This document shows, piece by piece, positions 11,667 through 22,595 of a stretch of DNA of 64,000 bases. The position numbers and the translations under genes were made by a program. The notes below the pieces were generated by a model. It saw nothing but the letters and a program-made list of their open reading frames with translations. It was not told the origin of the DNA and ran no database searches. The stretch comes from Porites lobata. Its lineage: Eukaryota; Cnidaria; Anthozoa; Scleractinia; Poritidae. Where the stretch lies: contig CALNXK010000042.1 of NCBI GenBank assembly GCA_942486035.1, positions 2,087,501 through 2,151,500 on the forward strand, given 5' to 3'. Position 1 is the stretch's first letter. The number at the start of each line of letters is the position of its first letter.

Positions 11667-12596
11667 TGCAGGCGGCATATTTTAGTTTACTGTTTCCATT
11701 AGAGGTATTTGTTAAGTAATCCTACCTTCCAATTTCATTACAGCTTTGTTCATAGTATTTGCCACTTTCGTATTTTATTTTGAAGATAACGACAATTTTT
11801 TTTACCGCTTACGACCGCTCAAAGTATTTATTAAATATTTTTTCCGCAATCAAAAGGATCAGTTTGCGAATAATTCTTAGATTCTTAACACTAACCCTGT
11901 TAAAAACGGATGAATTTACCATAGAACTGAATCTCTCATCAAAAGTCGCTCAAAACTCGCTGGACACGACCAACCGAACAATTAGTTGGTGAAAGCCCAC
12001 AAACCAATGGTTTATCGAAACATTTAACTTGAATTGAAATTGTAGTCTGGTGACTGATAAAAAAAATTGACCTGGACAGGAAAATTGGCTGACTTTGCCA
12101 TAAATTGGACAGTTAAAAGATGATGGAGCCCCCCAGCAAGGGCATTTGAAATGATGGAAGCCCCCGTTTGTTGGTTCACTGTTTAGTGAGTTTAAGTGAA
12201 AAAAGAAAAAAAAAATCTGTAGATACCCCATATGGACGTTGCTCCTTGCTTTCTCTTGTTCAGAGGGATTGCAAATCACTTCTTCGCTTCTTGCTGCCAT
12301 CTGGGAAAGCTAAATCTCTGATTATTATCGGCTATGGATACTCTTCAATTGCAACTACACGTTACGTTTGCGGCGTTGACTATTTTCATCTCGATTAATC
12401 GATGTTTCAAACAGCTTGTGGCACTTTCTTACGAAACGCATCTTTCGTGACACATTACGGACGTTTATGCAAATTTCCGTGGAAGCAAAACAATATTAGT
12501 TTCGCAGAGTGACTTTCCATTGGACGAAATCTTGGAGGTGTTACATTCTTTGGAATATAATCATGATCCTTCGGACAAAACCTGTTTAACACTTTA
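11667..12596. other. Intergenic, no gene seen
   Basis: The open frames here are short and have no recognisable domain. Confidence 0.35.
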
Positions 12597-13025
12597 AGAC
12601 GGAATCCATCAGGAAATTGAGTAATTTTAATTTCCAGTGGGCAAAAACCTTGTACCAGAATAATTTAAAGAATATTGCATTCTTTTTTTTACATTTTTCA
12701 AGGGCTAAAGATGTGATTGGTCATCTGTAATAACATCACAGAAAATTTTTTATGGGAATCCGAGAAACTGAATGTCAAATTTCACAAGAATTGTGAAAAT
12801 ACAGGTAAAATTCTTAACATTCATTGTGTAAGATGTAATTTTGTGAAATTTGACATTCATTTTCTCGGGCTCCCATAAGACATTTTCTTTGGTGTTATTA
12901 CATATAACTTATTACATCTTTAGCAATTGAAAAATGTAAAAAAGAATGCGATTATAAATAATAATTTATTGTGGTACAAGGTTTTTGTCCACTAAAAGCT
13001 AAAATTACTCAATTGCCTGGGGGAG
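12597..13025. mobile_element. Palindromic MITE-like element, family 1 copy 1
   Basis: Long inverted arms meet in the centre. The left arm carries GGAAATTGAGTAATTTTA, AAAAACCTTGTACCAGAAT and TTTTTCAAGGGCTAAAGATG, and the right arm carries their reverse complements. An inner hairpin pairs TGTCAAATTTCACAA with its complement. A shorter relative lies at 17858-18096. Confidence 0.7.
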
Positions 13026-14254
13026 ATCAGATGACGTAGGTGCAAGGTTTACACTTAAATTGGAAATAATTTTTGCACGAAAAATAACAGAATACATCAA
13101 AGACTACAGGCAAAACCGCGTGAAAACGAGATAAAAATCCTTTAAATAGGCGGGCTACCCAAAATTTCTGATTTTAACTTCTTTAGTGTTTTCTTTTTCA
13201 ATCAGTTTGAGTTTTGTTTGGAAAGGGTATATTGATAGCGTTAGGTCATCCTAACAAATTATGCAAAGCTCTCATAAAACGTAGGGATTGTATTTTTTTG
13301 TTCAGGTTACAAACCTGTTTCATGCTGATCTGAATGGAAAAAGACTTATTTAAAAGAAACTGGTAACTTTTGTTTAACTTTTAAAATTGTAAAAGATGAC
13401 ACCAAATTGTGTCTGTCTGCAGCTCCCTGGCTTCACTAAACTCGCGGGATACAATTTACCAAATGTTGCTCATGAAAAATAAAACGTGCTAAAATAAATT
13501 TGTCGTTTCAGTTATTTGTTTCGAATCTATGGAAGTAAAAACAACAACGTACCCAGGAAATCTGCCTTTACATGTCGGTAATGATGTAAACATTACATTT
13601 ACATCTACACTGAAATTGATAAGATATCACTCCGGCTTTCACAAAACGTAAAATGCAAAATAATCAATAAATGAAATGGGTGAGTATATGCACGTATAAA
13701 TTTATGAAAACGGGATATTTTGGAAGATTATAGCAGGAATGCCCGAAGTCTTATTCGTTTTCGATGTATATCATAGATGAACGTAAACGAATAGTACATG
13801 ACGTGAAACAGTCTCCTCTGTTGCCGAAAGTACTTAGTTGGCCCTTCTAACATTATGGTCGACTGATAAAGAGTTACAACGCACAGAGACCACTTTGAGT
13901 GCCAAAAGTTTAAAAATCCTAACACCAATATTAAGGAACCTGAAGGCTTGCACGAACATAGACCTCGACTTTTTTCCGCGTATGCTACTAAGAACAATAT
14001 CGGTTTCGTAATACGCTAAAACAGGTTACATCAGCAAACCTGACAGCTTGCATGAACTCAGACCTAAACAATTTCCGAAACTAGTGAGCTATGAAGGCCG
14101 AGCAATATCCCAGCAATATCGGCTATATGATAATAAAGATGATAACAATTTAACCACGCTGAAATGAAGAAACCTTACAAATGGTTTAATTTTGAATTAA
14201 ATGCTCAGTTTTTCAAGGCCGACATCATAATGATGTAAAACAGTCCTCGGGAAC
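13026..14254. other. Intergenic, no gene seen
   Basis: There is no supported gene. A direct repeat of about 110 bp spacing (AAGGCTTGCACGAACATAGACCT, split here for brevity, and TGACAGCTTGCATGAACTCAGACCT) occurs near 13940 and 14040. Confidence 0.3.
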
Positions 14255-14610
14255 CACAGGCGGCCCAAGCTCATTTCATGAACGCGGACGTGACTCTTGC
14301 TTGCGAGCGGTGTTGTGTTACAAACGGTTATTTAGCGCTATTTTGGTGTTCCACTTTTAGCAGTGGCACACCAAAATAGCGCTAACTCGCCGAAAACGCT
14401 TCAAAACGGCCTGAGACGCGGGCAAACAACAAAGAATACAAGAAGGCAATAAGGTAAGTCGATTTTATTTAAAAAATTACATTTTTTCTCACTTTTAAGA
14501 AAAACCGTTTGCATCCCATACAAACCTTTGTAAATAACCGTTTGTAACACAACACCGCTCGCAAGCAAGAGTCACGTCCGCGTTCATGAAATGAGCTTGG
14601 GCTACCTGTG
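14255..14610. mobile_element. Foldback element with about 72 bp perfect terminal inverted repeats
   Basis: Bases 14263-14334 and 14531-14602 are exact reverse complements; the outer end begins GCCCAAGCTCATTTCATG. Pairing resumes outward as CACAGG/CCTGTG. The flanks share GGGAAC, a possible target-site duplication. A second hairpin sits inside, with arms TTAGCGCTATTTTGGTGT and complement around 14332-14384. There is no transposase, so it is non-autonomous. Confidence 0.85.
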
Positions 14611-15022
14611 TGGGAACTTGCTTTGAATTGTCATTCTGTTCGTAGCGCAGCCAGACGAGTACTACCAGATGTTGTGTAAACTTTTGACCTTTGCTATGAA
14701 AGATTTTTCGTCTCTTCTATTAGTTCTTCGCCTGTGACATGTATACAGTTCGCCGATTTCCAGTCTTCGTGTAAGCTGCAGAATCATATTTTGTGGATCT
14801 TTTTCTCATGCCATATGAATGAGCCAATATTGACCATATTGACCAGTATCCAAGCGGTTAAATGTAAGACAAAAATAGGTTTAAGAGCTGGAATGGGGAA
14901 CGGGGGTTACACTGAACGCGTTCTAGGGCCCATCATTTGGCAGAGTAGCCTGGAAATTGTACATGAGCCTGGCTGCATGACCTCGTTTGCCCAGCTGGTT
15001 CGCCTTTGTCGGCATGTGTTAA

Positions 15023-15777
15023 CCCGTCAAATTCTATCTTAAACCGCCTCCTTGACACTTTTTGCCTCATGGAACACTGTGATCCAAGAACAAATGAATG
15101 CTGGTTAGGCCCCATTTATAGGGAGAAAACCTGTCCTTGGTAGAAGAGTCACCCTACCAGACGAGTCAACTTAAGCGAGCGTTTATATGAGAAAAACGGT
15201 GACTCCTTTGTAAACAGCTCTCGCGCATACCCTGATTGCCTCACCTTGACCAAATTGACCCGGCTGAGTGAACCAAAGAAAAGAGAAGAAAAGAGAAAAG
15301 TCGACCCGGATAGGAGATTGACCCTACAGGCCTAGCCGGGCCACCCATCTAGTCGAGCCAACTTTTTGTTTCTCATGTAAACAGTTCACCGCGTTTCGTA
15401 AGGGAAATATATGAAAAGTTGGCTCGCCCAGTAGAGCTCGGTTGGGCAGTTTGTTTAAATATATATCTTTTTGTTTTATTCTTTTGTTTCCTTCTTCATC
15501 GCCTTGCCGTAAGGATCTGTTTGCCGTTTCATATTTTTCTACAAGTTTAATTGTACTGATCCAGGTCTACAACTGGGAGATCCGACACCACTCATTTGTT
15601 TGTTGCTGTGGACTTGCTGACATTTTATATATTTTGGAGCTCAGTCATAGGCTAGTGACGGTTCTAGCCGGGACAGCTTTCCTCCCTATAAACGGGGCCA
15701 AACCAGCGTTCATTTGTTCTTGGATCGCTCTTGTGTTCCATGAGGCACAAAGTGTAAGGGAGGCGGAGTTTAACGGG
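15023..15777. mobile_element. Foldback element with imperfect inverted ends of about 90 bp
   Basis: The left end holds CCGCCTCCTTGACACTTTTT, CCAAGAACAAATGAATGCTG and GGCCCCATTTATAGGG. The right end holds the reverse complement of each in the opposite order. Inside are further short inverted copies of a CTCGCCCAGTAGAG-like segment. No transposase is seen. Confidence 0.65.
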
Positions 15778-17857
15778 CCAATTCAACTTTTACCTAGAAA
15801 ACATGTGGCAAAGGGAATCTTAATATCAAGGAAAATGGCACAAGCTGACGTCATAGTTATCTCTGATGAAAATGTAATCTGTCTCGGTCAAATTGCTCCT
15901 CTTTCATCAGACCCACATTCAATATGGTTCTGATGAAAGCGGAAAAATTACAACCGAGAACACTGAAAAAGGTTAGCTTATGCTTAACAAATGGGAACCT
16001 GGTAAAAAGCCCTATCGGTGGTCCATTTTTGTGGTCGTAAACCTTTGATTGAACCAACTGTTTAGTGATGGATTTTTGGGGACTTCAACTATATGGTAGC
16101 TGCATTTACCATTGGTCAAGGAATCAAGCGAGATTTTTCTTTTGGTGCTACCAGAATCACGGATTTATGCTGCAGGCCCGTAGCAGGGGGAGGGGCAGGG
16201 GGGGGGGGGGGTGCTTGAGCCACCCCAGAAATTCTGCTAAAAAAGTGGAATTTTTCCACTAAAGTGGACACCTGTCAATGGAAGCTAAAGTTTTAAAGTA
16301 TTGTCGATCATAGTAAGATTATGCACAGTTGTTCTTCAGTGCAATTTGGAATTGTGTAAATGATCGAAATCGTATTTTTGCTCTTCCAAAAACAACCAAC
16401 AGCTTTAAAATATCTGCTTATTAAGTATCAAAATATTCAGAAGCAAAATGGATCCAAATGCACCAATGACAATCACTAAACTTGACCTCTTGAACTTTAC
16501 TGGTTTCCTAAGAGGTCTGCCAGTGTAAAATATACTACTGTACTAGAGTAAAACTTAGGTTTTTGCGCGTTTATATTGAAATTGTTACAATGTCTTCGCA
16601 ACAACCGCCGAAAAAAAAAATCCAAACAAGTCGAAAAAAATAAGCAGGGAACACTTTTATCCTGGGTAAAACGTGCACTAGTGACACAGAGCCTGGTGTA
16701 GTCGAAGAAACAATCCGAATCAAAGAACAACCCGAAAACAATTGTTTGGCAAATTTTCTGCGAACGATTTCCAAAACAAGTTCTCTATTTCGTCAAAGTC
16801 AACACAAACGGAAAATTAGAGACAAGAACAAAAGTATTGTAGACAAATGTAGTGATCTGATATGTATCAAGAAGTATGCGTGCTGTCAAGAAACAGCTCC
16901 CTGACACCAGCCTAAAAGAGAAGACTACTATCCATCCCATTTTTCTGAGTCTGCAAAACTGACTAATGACCCAATGTGCGTGACAGAGAGCCATTGATTG
17001 AAAATCCAACAATGTATCGTTTATAGATTCCAAAGTGGCCTGTGTCCATGCGCGGCATTTACATGAACTTGAAGATGGACATGCGGAGCAACCTCGACGG
17101 CTGGCGAAAACCTTACTTATAAAGTGAAGTCTCGCCCTTTCAAATTTCATGACTCCATAACATCTCGTTCAGTTTCTCAAATGTCGGCGAATTTGTCAGG
17201 AGTTGAATTCAAAATCATTGTTTCTAAGTTCTGAAAAAGATAAAGAAAATTGTTGTCTTCTGTTCTCGCCCCCTCCCCCTAGAGCTATAAATCCCCGACG
17301 CCCGCCCCCTCTGCACGTTTGAAAATGAAGATGTTCGCCATTAATGGTAAGACGCGCTGTATCTCGACGATCTCATGAAAAAATAGTGGACTGTGAACAG
17401 TCTAGAAGTTACACGTCGTACAACGACGCCAAAGAAACGCGTAAAAACTGAACGTGATATCGCGTGTAACCAGGCCAGGCCCTTCATCTAAACCAGCAAT
17501 CAGACTCCATTCATGCTATAAAGTATTTTTTGTAATCTTTTATTGTCGCAATCTCTAGCATGTTAACAACACTGTTTTAAGCATTTGTCACATTCTACAT
17601 TTTAGCGAAACTCGAATTAACTATCATTGATAACAAATTAGAAGGTCCCCAATAAATTTCTTCAATCCCATCATCCCGAACAAAATTTTCGTTCAATCCC
17701 TCAATCCCGATGGCTTCGTCGTCCGGCTATATCCAGTGTATAGTTTCAATCACAAATTACGCTACCATATTGCTTTAATAAAATCCGGAATCCCGGCTTC
17801 CAAATAAGGCAAATCCCGCTTCCCGAAAACCTATTGGGACCCTAAAATTAGTTTGAA
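15778..17857. other. Intergenic; weak transposase-like remnant and repeats
   Basis: No intact gene is seen. Near 16590 on the plus strand there is an ATG with a Lys-rich start (MSSQQPPKKK) that soon hits a stop but continues in a shifted frame. That pattern can occur at the N-terminus of hAT-type transposases; I rate this as very weak. A G-run lies at 16199-16211. Bases 17640-17850 contain a run of degenerate AATCCCG motifs typical of a dispersed repeat. Confidence 0.3.
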
Positions 17858-18096
17858 ACGGAATCCATAAGGAAATTGAGTCATTTTAATTTTCAGTTGA
17901 CAAAAACCTTGAACCAGAATAATTTAAAGCACGTTAAGTTCTTTTTTACATTAATTTTTCAAGGGCTAAAGATATAATTACATCTTCAGCCCTTGAAAAA
18001 TGTAAAAACGAATGCAATATTCTTTAAATTGTTCTGGTACAAGGTTTTTGTCTAATGAAAATAAAATTATTCGATTTCCTGGTGGATTTCGTCTTA
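17858..18096. mobile_element. Palindromic MITE-like element, family 1 copy 2
   Basis: The left arm (AAACGGAATCCATAAGGAAA, then CAAAAACCTTGAACCAGAAT) is mirrored by the right arm (GTACAAGGTTTTTGTC, then TTTCCTGGTGGATTTCG). It shares these arms with 12597-13025 but lacks that copy's central hairpin. Confidence 0.7.
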
Positions 18097-18892
18097 ATAA
18101 CCTATTAAAAGTAATCATATTGATATCATAAAAATAAGCTGCAATGACATTTTTTAATCTTATTGGGCCTTTTCAGCCAAGTGAGTATTAAAAGGGGCCA
18201 GCCCCTTAATTCTCTCTCTTGTTGTCAGCTTGTGTTCAAATGTCCCGTTCTAGTATAATATAATCTGGAAGAGGATGATTGCAGTGGGCACGCCATCAGG
18301 AATTTAGCGTACTTCTCCTAGAATGGGATGTATGGCTACCTTTATTATTTCTCCCGTCCTTCATAGGAGCAATCCTCATCCCAGATGGTCAAATTAAACG
18401 TATTCCTAATATCGTCTGGAGAGGAAAACATGGACCATTAATCGTCTGAGAAACTGACTTGCCCAGAGAAGGTTGGTTTAAACTCGGCGAATATACTACT
18501 TAGAATTTGGTGATAGCACTAAAACCAATGTAATCGTCGAGGTTCAATAAAATCTAATTCAAATCTTAGTGAATTTAGACCAAGAAAAATCTATGAATCT
18601 CAAGAAATCACAAAATAACAGAACATGCTTACGATCAATTCAAACAATATTTGTTGAGAACTGTATGAATATGAAATGGCAGGCAAAATCTTTGGGGAAG
18701 AGCTTCTGAGTTTGAACCCTTTCCTTAAGTGGCAGGCAAGAACTTTGCGACAGAGTTTCTAATCCTTTTCTTTGCTGAAACTCTCAATCTACTGTTCATG
18801 AACCCTTATGTAATAGTTTTGCCCTTCTCAGCGCATGTTTCCTTGGTCCCTCATGTTAAAAGGATTGTTTAAACTTCAAGTTTCCTTGATAT
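18097..18892. other. 3' flank of the unknown two-exon gene; no gene seen
   Basis: No coding signal is seen. A short repeated segment (GGCAGGCAA...CTTTG) appears near 18676 and 18730. Confidence 0.35.
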
Positions 18893-20094
18893 CTAACGGG
18901 ATAACAACTGGACTGCAAAAACAGCCTCGATCATGTTATAGAAGGATTTTAAATCCGAATAATCAGTAAATTCCAAATTGTAGACACGTCTCCTTGTAAT
19001 AACAGAAGCGATTTGCCTCAGGTTTCCACTGTGATATGCTCCAACTCTTCGCTTTCGGCCGGCATACCTCCTCGCATTGGCGACTAACATTCCTGGTTGG
19101 ACCATACAGAGATCTGTTGTAAGAAAAAAAGGATCTTTCTTTTGTAAAGAGTTGACCGCTAGCATAAGGTTAAAGTCTGTTTACGAGGAGTTATAAAGGC
19201 AATTTGTATTGAACCAATTACATAACTTGTAAAGCGATTCTTGTTTGACCTTGACTGATTACGCACGAATTAAACTAAGACAGAGAAGAAACAAATTTTA
19301 GAAAGTGTTTTATTCCACCAGATTAAATATTTAGGTTATTATTATTATAATTATAATTATAATTATTATTTTATTTTACTTTTTTATTTTTTTTTTCACT
19401 TCTTTGGACCTTGGGTGTGTTACCTTTTGAACGTTTTCAATGACAGTGGACTTGTTTTCCTTATCCCAGGCACTAAAAGGCCATAATAAAAGGTCCTTAA
19501 AAATAGAGTACAGTAAAACCCTGCGACTAAGAACCTGGATTTTTCCAAGTTAGTGTAAACAGGTTCTTATATAAATGGTAGTTAGCACATAAGTTTAGCC
19601 TATTTAGCTTCTTAATTTTCTAAAGGAAAAAAATACAATGTAGATAAGAGTATTTAGTGGTTCAGCTTATTCCTCATTATAAAACGTGCATACCATTGCA
19701 TTGCAGTTGGAGTGATAAGGCACCCATGTCTCGAAAGAGGATTCTGAATGTTGACTTATCTTATTTACCAAAGTGTACAGAATTTTTTCATAGATTTTAG
19801 AAAAAAAGAACCTGTTTCAAATTTTAGGCTAAACAGGTTCTTAATATAGAGGGGGCTTAACTGGCAAATTTTACATTAGTAACAGGTTCTTAAAGTCCAG
19901 GTTCTTAAAGTCCAGGTTCTTAGTCGCGGGGTTTTACCGTAACCATAAGGGTATAATGTTCATACCTTTCAAGTCAATGATCTTTTTTGTTTTTTCCGTT
20001 TCATGTGTCTCTCCTTCATCGGCTTGTGAAGTTAATTCAAGTTTGTGAACGTCCTCCTTGAAATGTAGTTCTCCAAAATGAGGCTTTTTATGTC
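18893..20094 (-). CDS. Two terminal exons of an unrecognised gene (5' partial)
   Basis: Two minus-strand exons join in frame. Exon x, 19966-20094, lies between acceptor AAATATAG and donor AAAG|GTATGA and encodes about 42 residues that are Lys, Glu and His rich (HKKPHFGELHFKEDV...). The last exon, 18893-19113, follows a strong acceptor (TTTTTTTCTTACAACAG) and encodes about 72 residues with a basic centre (ARRYAGRKRRVGAYHSGN) and a C-terminal stretch with YNLEFTDYSDLKSFYN. Both boundaries are phase 1 and the split codon gives Asp. No domain is recognised. The upstream exon is not found. It could be a separate gene, or an alternative 3' end of a transcript from the PKS locus, although the last PKS exons have phase 0 junctions and do not fit. 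A MITE sits in the intron. Confidence 0.5.
19511..19939. mobile_element. MITE with about 30 bp inverted ends and TA target site (Tc1/mariner-like)
   Basis: The left end CAGTAAAACCCTGCGACTAA and the right end reverse complement CGGTAAAACCCCGCGACTAA continue into GAACCTGG on both sides. Both ends are flanked by TA (19509-19510 and 19940-19941). AGGTTCTTA is repeated several times inside. The TA duplication suggests mobilisation by a Tc1/mariner or pogo type transposase. Confidence 0.85.
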
Positions 20095-20282
20095 CTATAT
20101 TTCAATGAAAGGAGTTGGAAAGTGAAATACAGCATACTTAATGAAACATTCTTAATGAAATAATCGAAAAGCGGAGGAAAAGAAAAGCAGTGGTCTTGGG
20201 CCTGATTGTAAATGTAAATGTAAACTATTTTTGTTTACAACTGAACACTTAGGAGTCCTCAAAAACTCTTTGAAACGTGTCC

Positions 20283-20492
20283 GTGCGTTCCCGGTCGAGT
20301 TAGAATTAGAAAGTGTTGGTTTTTAAGGAGAGGGAAAAACCGGAGTGCCCGAAGAAAAACCTCTCGAAGCAAGGGAGAGAACCAGCAACAAACCCAACCC
20401 ACATATGGCGTCCATGCCGGGATTCGAACCTGGGTCACACTGGGGGAGGTGAGTGCTCTCACCACTGTGCCACCCTTGCTCCAAAGGTAGCT
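20283..20492 (-). mobile_element. tRNA-derived SINE
   Basis: On the minus strand the 5' end reads GGAGCAAGGGTGGCACAGTG, then GTGAGAGCACTC (A box) and GGTTCGAATCCCGGC (B box). It is followed by a non-tRNA body with GGGTTTGTTGCTGGTTCTC. This matches a SINE type I know from coral genomes. Confidence 0.75.
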
Positions 20493-20654
20493 ATGGTTGC
20501 TCCTGCCCTCACAGCAAGGGTGTCTATGTCAAAGAATCACAAGGAACAACACATTTTGAATTTAGTAATACGTGAGCGGCAGGCAAACAAGAACAAAGCA
20601 TCCAAAAATGCTGAGATTCTTATTTTTTTACTATGTAAATTTGTAAAATTAAGT

Positions 20655-20660
20655 TTTATT
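20655..20660 (-). terminator. Candidate polyadenylation signal of the PKS fusion
   Basis: There is an AATAAA on the minus strand about 150 bases after the stop. A second AATAAA overlaps the stop codon region itself near 20805. The choice between them is not supported further. Confidence 0.3.
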
Positions 20661-20811
20661 AATAAGCTCTATACATCGATTTCACGCAGCCATGTGAAAC
20701 ACACTGTAAAGTATTCTCGTATCTTCAGCTGAAGCAAAGATTAATAAAAAGTAATTTGCAACAACCTGCGACAACTCCTTGGCGTTCAAATGGACAACTC
20801 AACCTTTTATT

Positions 20812-22595
20812 TTACCTTTCGTTGGTCCTTTTGGGAAGAAGTCCAGACCTACCTTTCTTTGAGTGGAGGAATACAACTACTCCACTGGAAAGCTTTTCTA
20901 CGGCTCGTCTCTGACTGAACGTTCTCGTGGGTCTGGGGAATTCTGGGTACAGCAAACGGTATTTGAATATTAGAGCAGTTGCTAAGATACTTCCAGTAAC
21001 ATAAGCGTTAGGCGATTCACTCATGGAATAATGATTTCCAGGACAAACAAGCACATTTATCCCACCATCAACCAACTGGCCCCAAATCTCTTCGACGCTA
21101 TCTGATGATCTGGGCGAGAAACAAGTATCTTGGCATCTGAGGAACGCGAGTGGACCTCGGTAACGGACCTATTGACAAACAGGAGATAAAAAAATGTTTT
21201 CATAAAAGGTATGGAATCTGGAAAAGTTCTTTGTTTTCACAAAAATTATATGGGCGTGGCAAATCTTTGGAACTCATTTAACTTAAATTTTGTTATAAAT
21301 GATAGCTAACGATGTTTGTCGTCCAAGCATTCAAAAAACAATAAAATATTTAAAATGAATATTATTTTTAGTAACAGTTCGCAAAAACTCTCCAATACTA
21401 ACCTCGTGACAGAAAGGTTGATTTTTGATGTTGGTACGTTACCTTTGTTTAAAACAATTGTAAACCTGAACATTAATAAACGGAGACGAAGCCCATACCT
21501 CTGCGGGCTGCCACTGTAGATGTGTCCTACTGGCAACCATTTGATCCTTCAGGAGAGACTCTCTCAGTGTTCTCAAATTGTATATCGCTAAACCCCTTTC
21601 AAGCCCCCGTTTTTCTAGCTCATCAACGATCCATTCTTTAGTGTTCTCCTCTCTCATCTTGTGGTATTCATCGGATGTCATCTTCAGTGAGTCTATTGCC
21701 AGCTTTCTCAGATAATTTTCAAATTGGAGCTAGAAGATAACAATCGGCCGTTAGAATTTGTTGTCACGCTATATATCCAACAGAAACATTAGTTCACTAT
21801 TTTTCTTGTCAAGACAGTGCTTCATACCACATATCAAACAATGAAAAGAGAGGTGAAAATTAAACAGTGTCTTTTGTGTGAAATAACCTCTCAAACAAAG
21901 TGTTTTTGTTTTTCTAAAGATATCCAAACACGCCATAACGCATGATTTGTCAGTATTGTAAGATTCAGTCAATACCACAAAGACCATTTTAATGTGAGAC
22001 AACTTCAATCTTAACACTAGACTCCCTTCTTAGACCAAGGTAATGACAAACCTCGACATGCCGACGCTGCGAATTTTCATGTTCCTGCATTGAAGGTAAT
22101 CTGCTGCTGACTGTCCGTGACTGCAGAACCCAGGGAAATGTATCAATCATTGCCACAAACTCCACCCTCTTATTATGTTCTGTCATTAGGGAAGCCATTT
22201 CATAGGCGAGTAGTCCTCCGTATGAATATCCACCCAAAAAGTAGGGGCCATGACGCTGTTCCTTGGTTATTAGCTGAACGTAATGTGCTGCAAGTTCACG
22301 CACTCCACCCCAGTCCTCACTTACTGCTGCTGGGTCTGTGTAACCCAGTGCGTAGAAGGAAACTAAGTCCTAAAAAAAACGAACGAAAAAGTGGCCGTAT
22401 TAAATAAACACTCTGCTGACATACACCATAAATGTCTGCAAAATATGCTTTACTATCTGAATTTACCTGTCCTTGAAATCCTGTCGCAATCGGCACCAAA
22501 CTCATCGCGTAACGATGCGACGGGTGGACACAGAAAAACTTTATGGCTGAGCCCTCTGGAGTGTACAGCGGTACAACCTGTATTCTGATTTCAGA
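20812..22595 (-). other. Domain: thioesterase (TE), four exons
   Basis: This is a FAS-type alpha/beta hydrolase. CVHPSH marks the first strand, GYSYGG holds nucleophile Ser3188, AMIDTFPW holds Asp3215, and CPGNHYSMSE holds His3368. The chain should therefore be released on this protein, by hydrolysis or cyclisation. The border after HVE at 22052 is a weak GTTTGT donor; GTTAAG a few codons on is an alternative in the same phase. Confidence 0.87.

Noticed and set aside
20259..20732. Open frames on both strands around 20259-20732
   Set aside because: Most of the region is a SINE; the translations read through its tRNA-like head.
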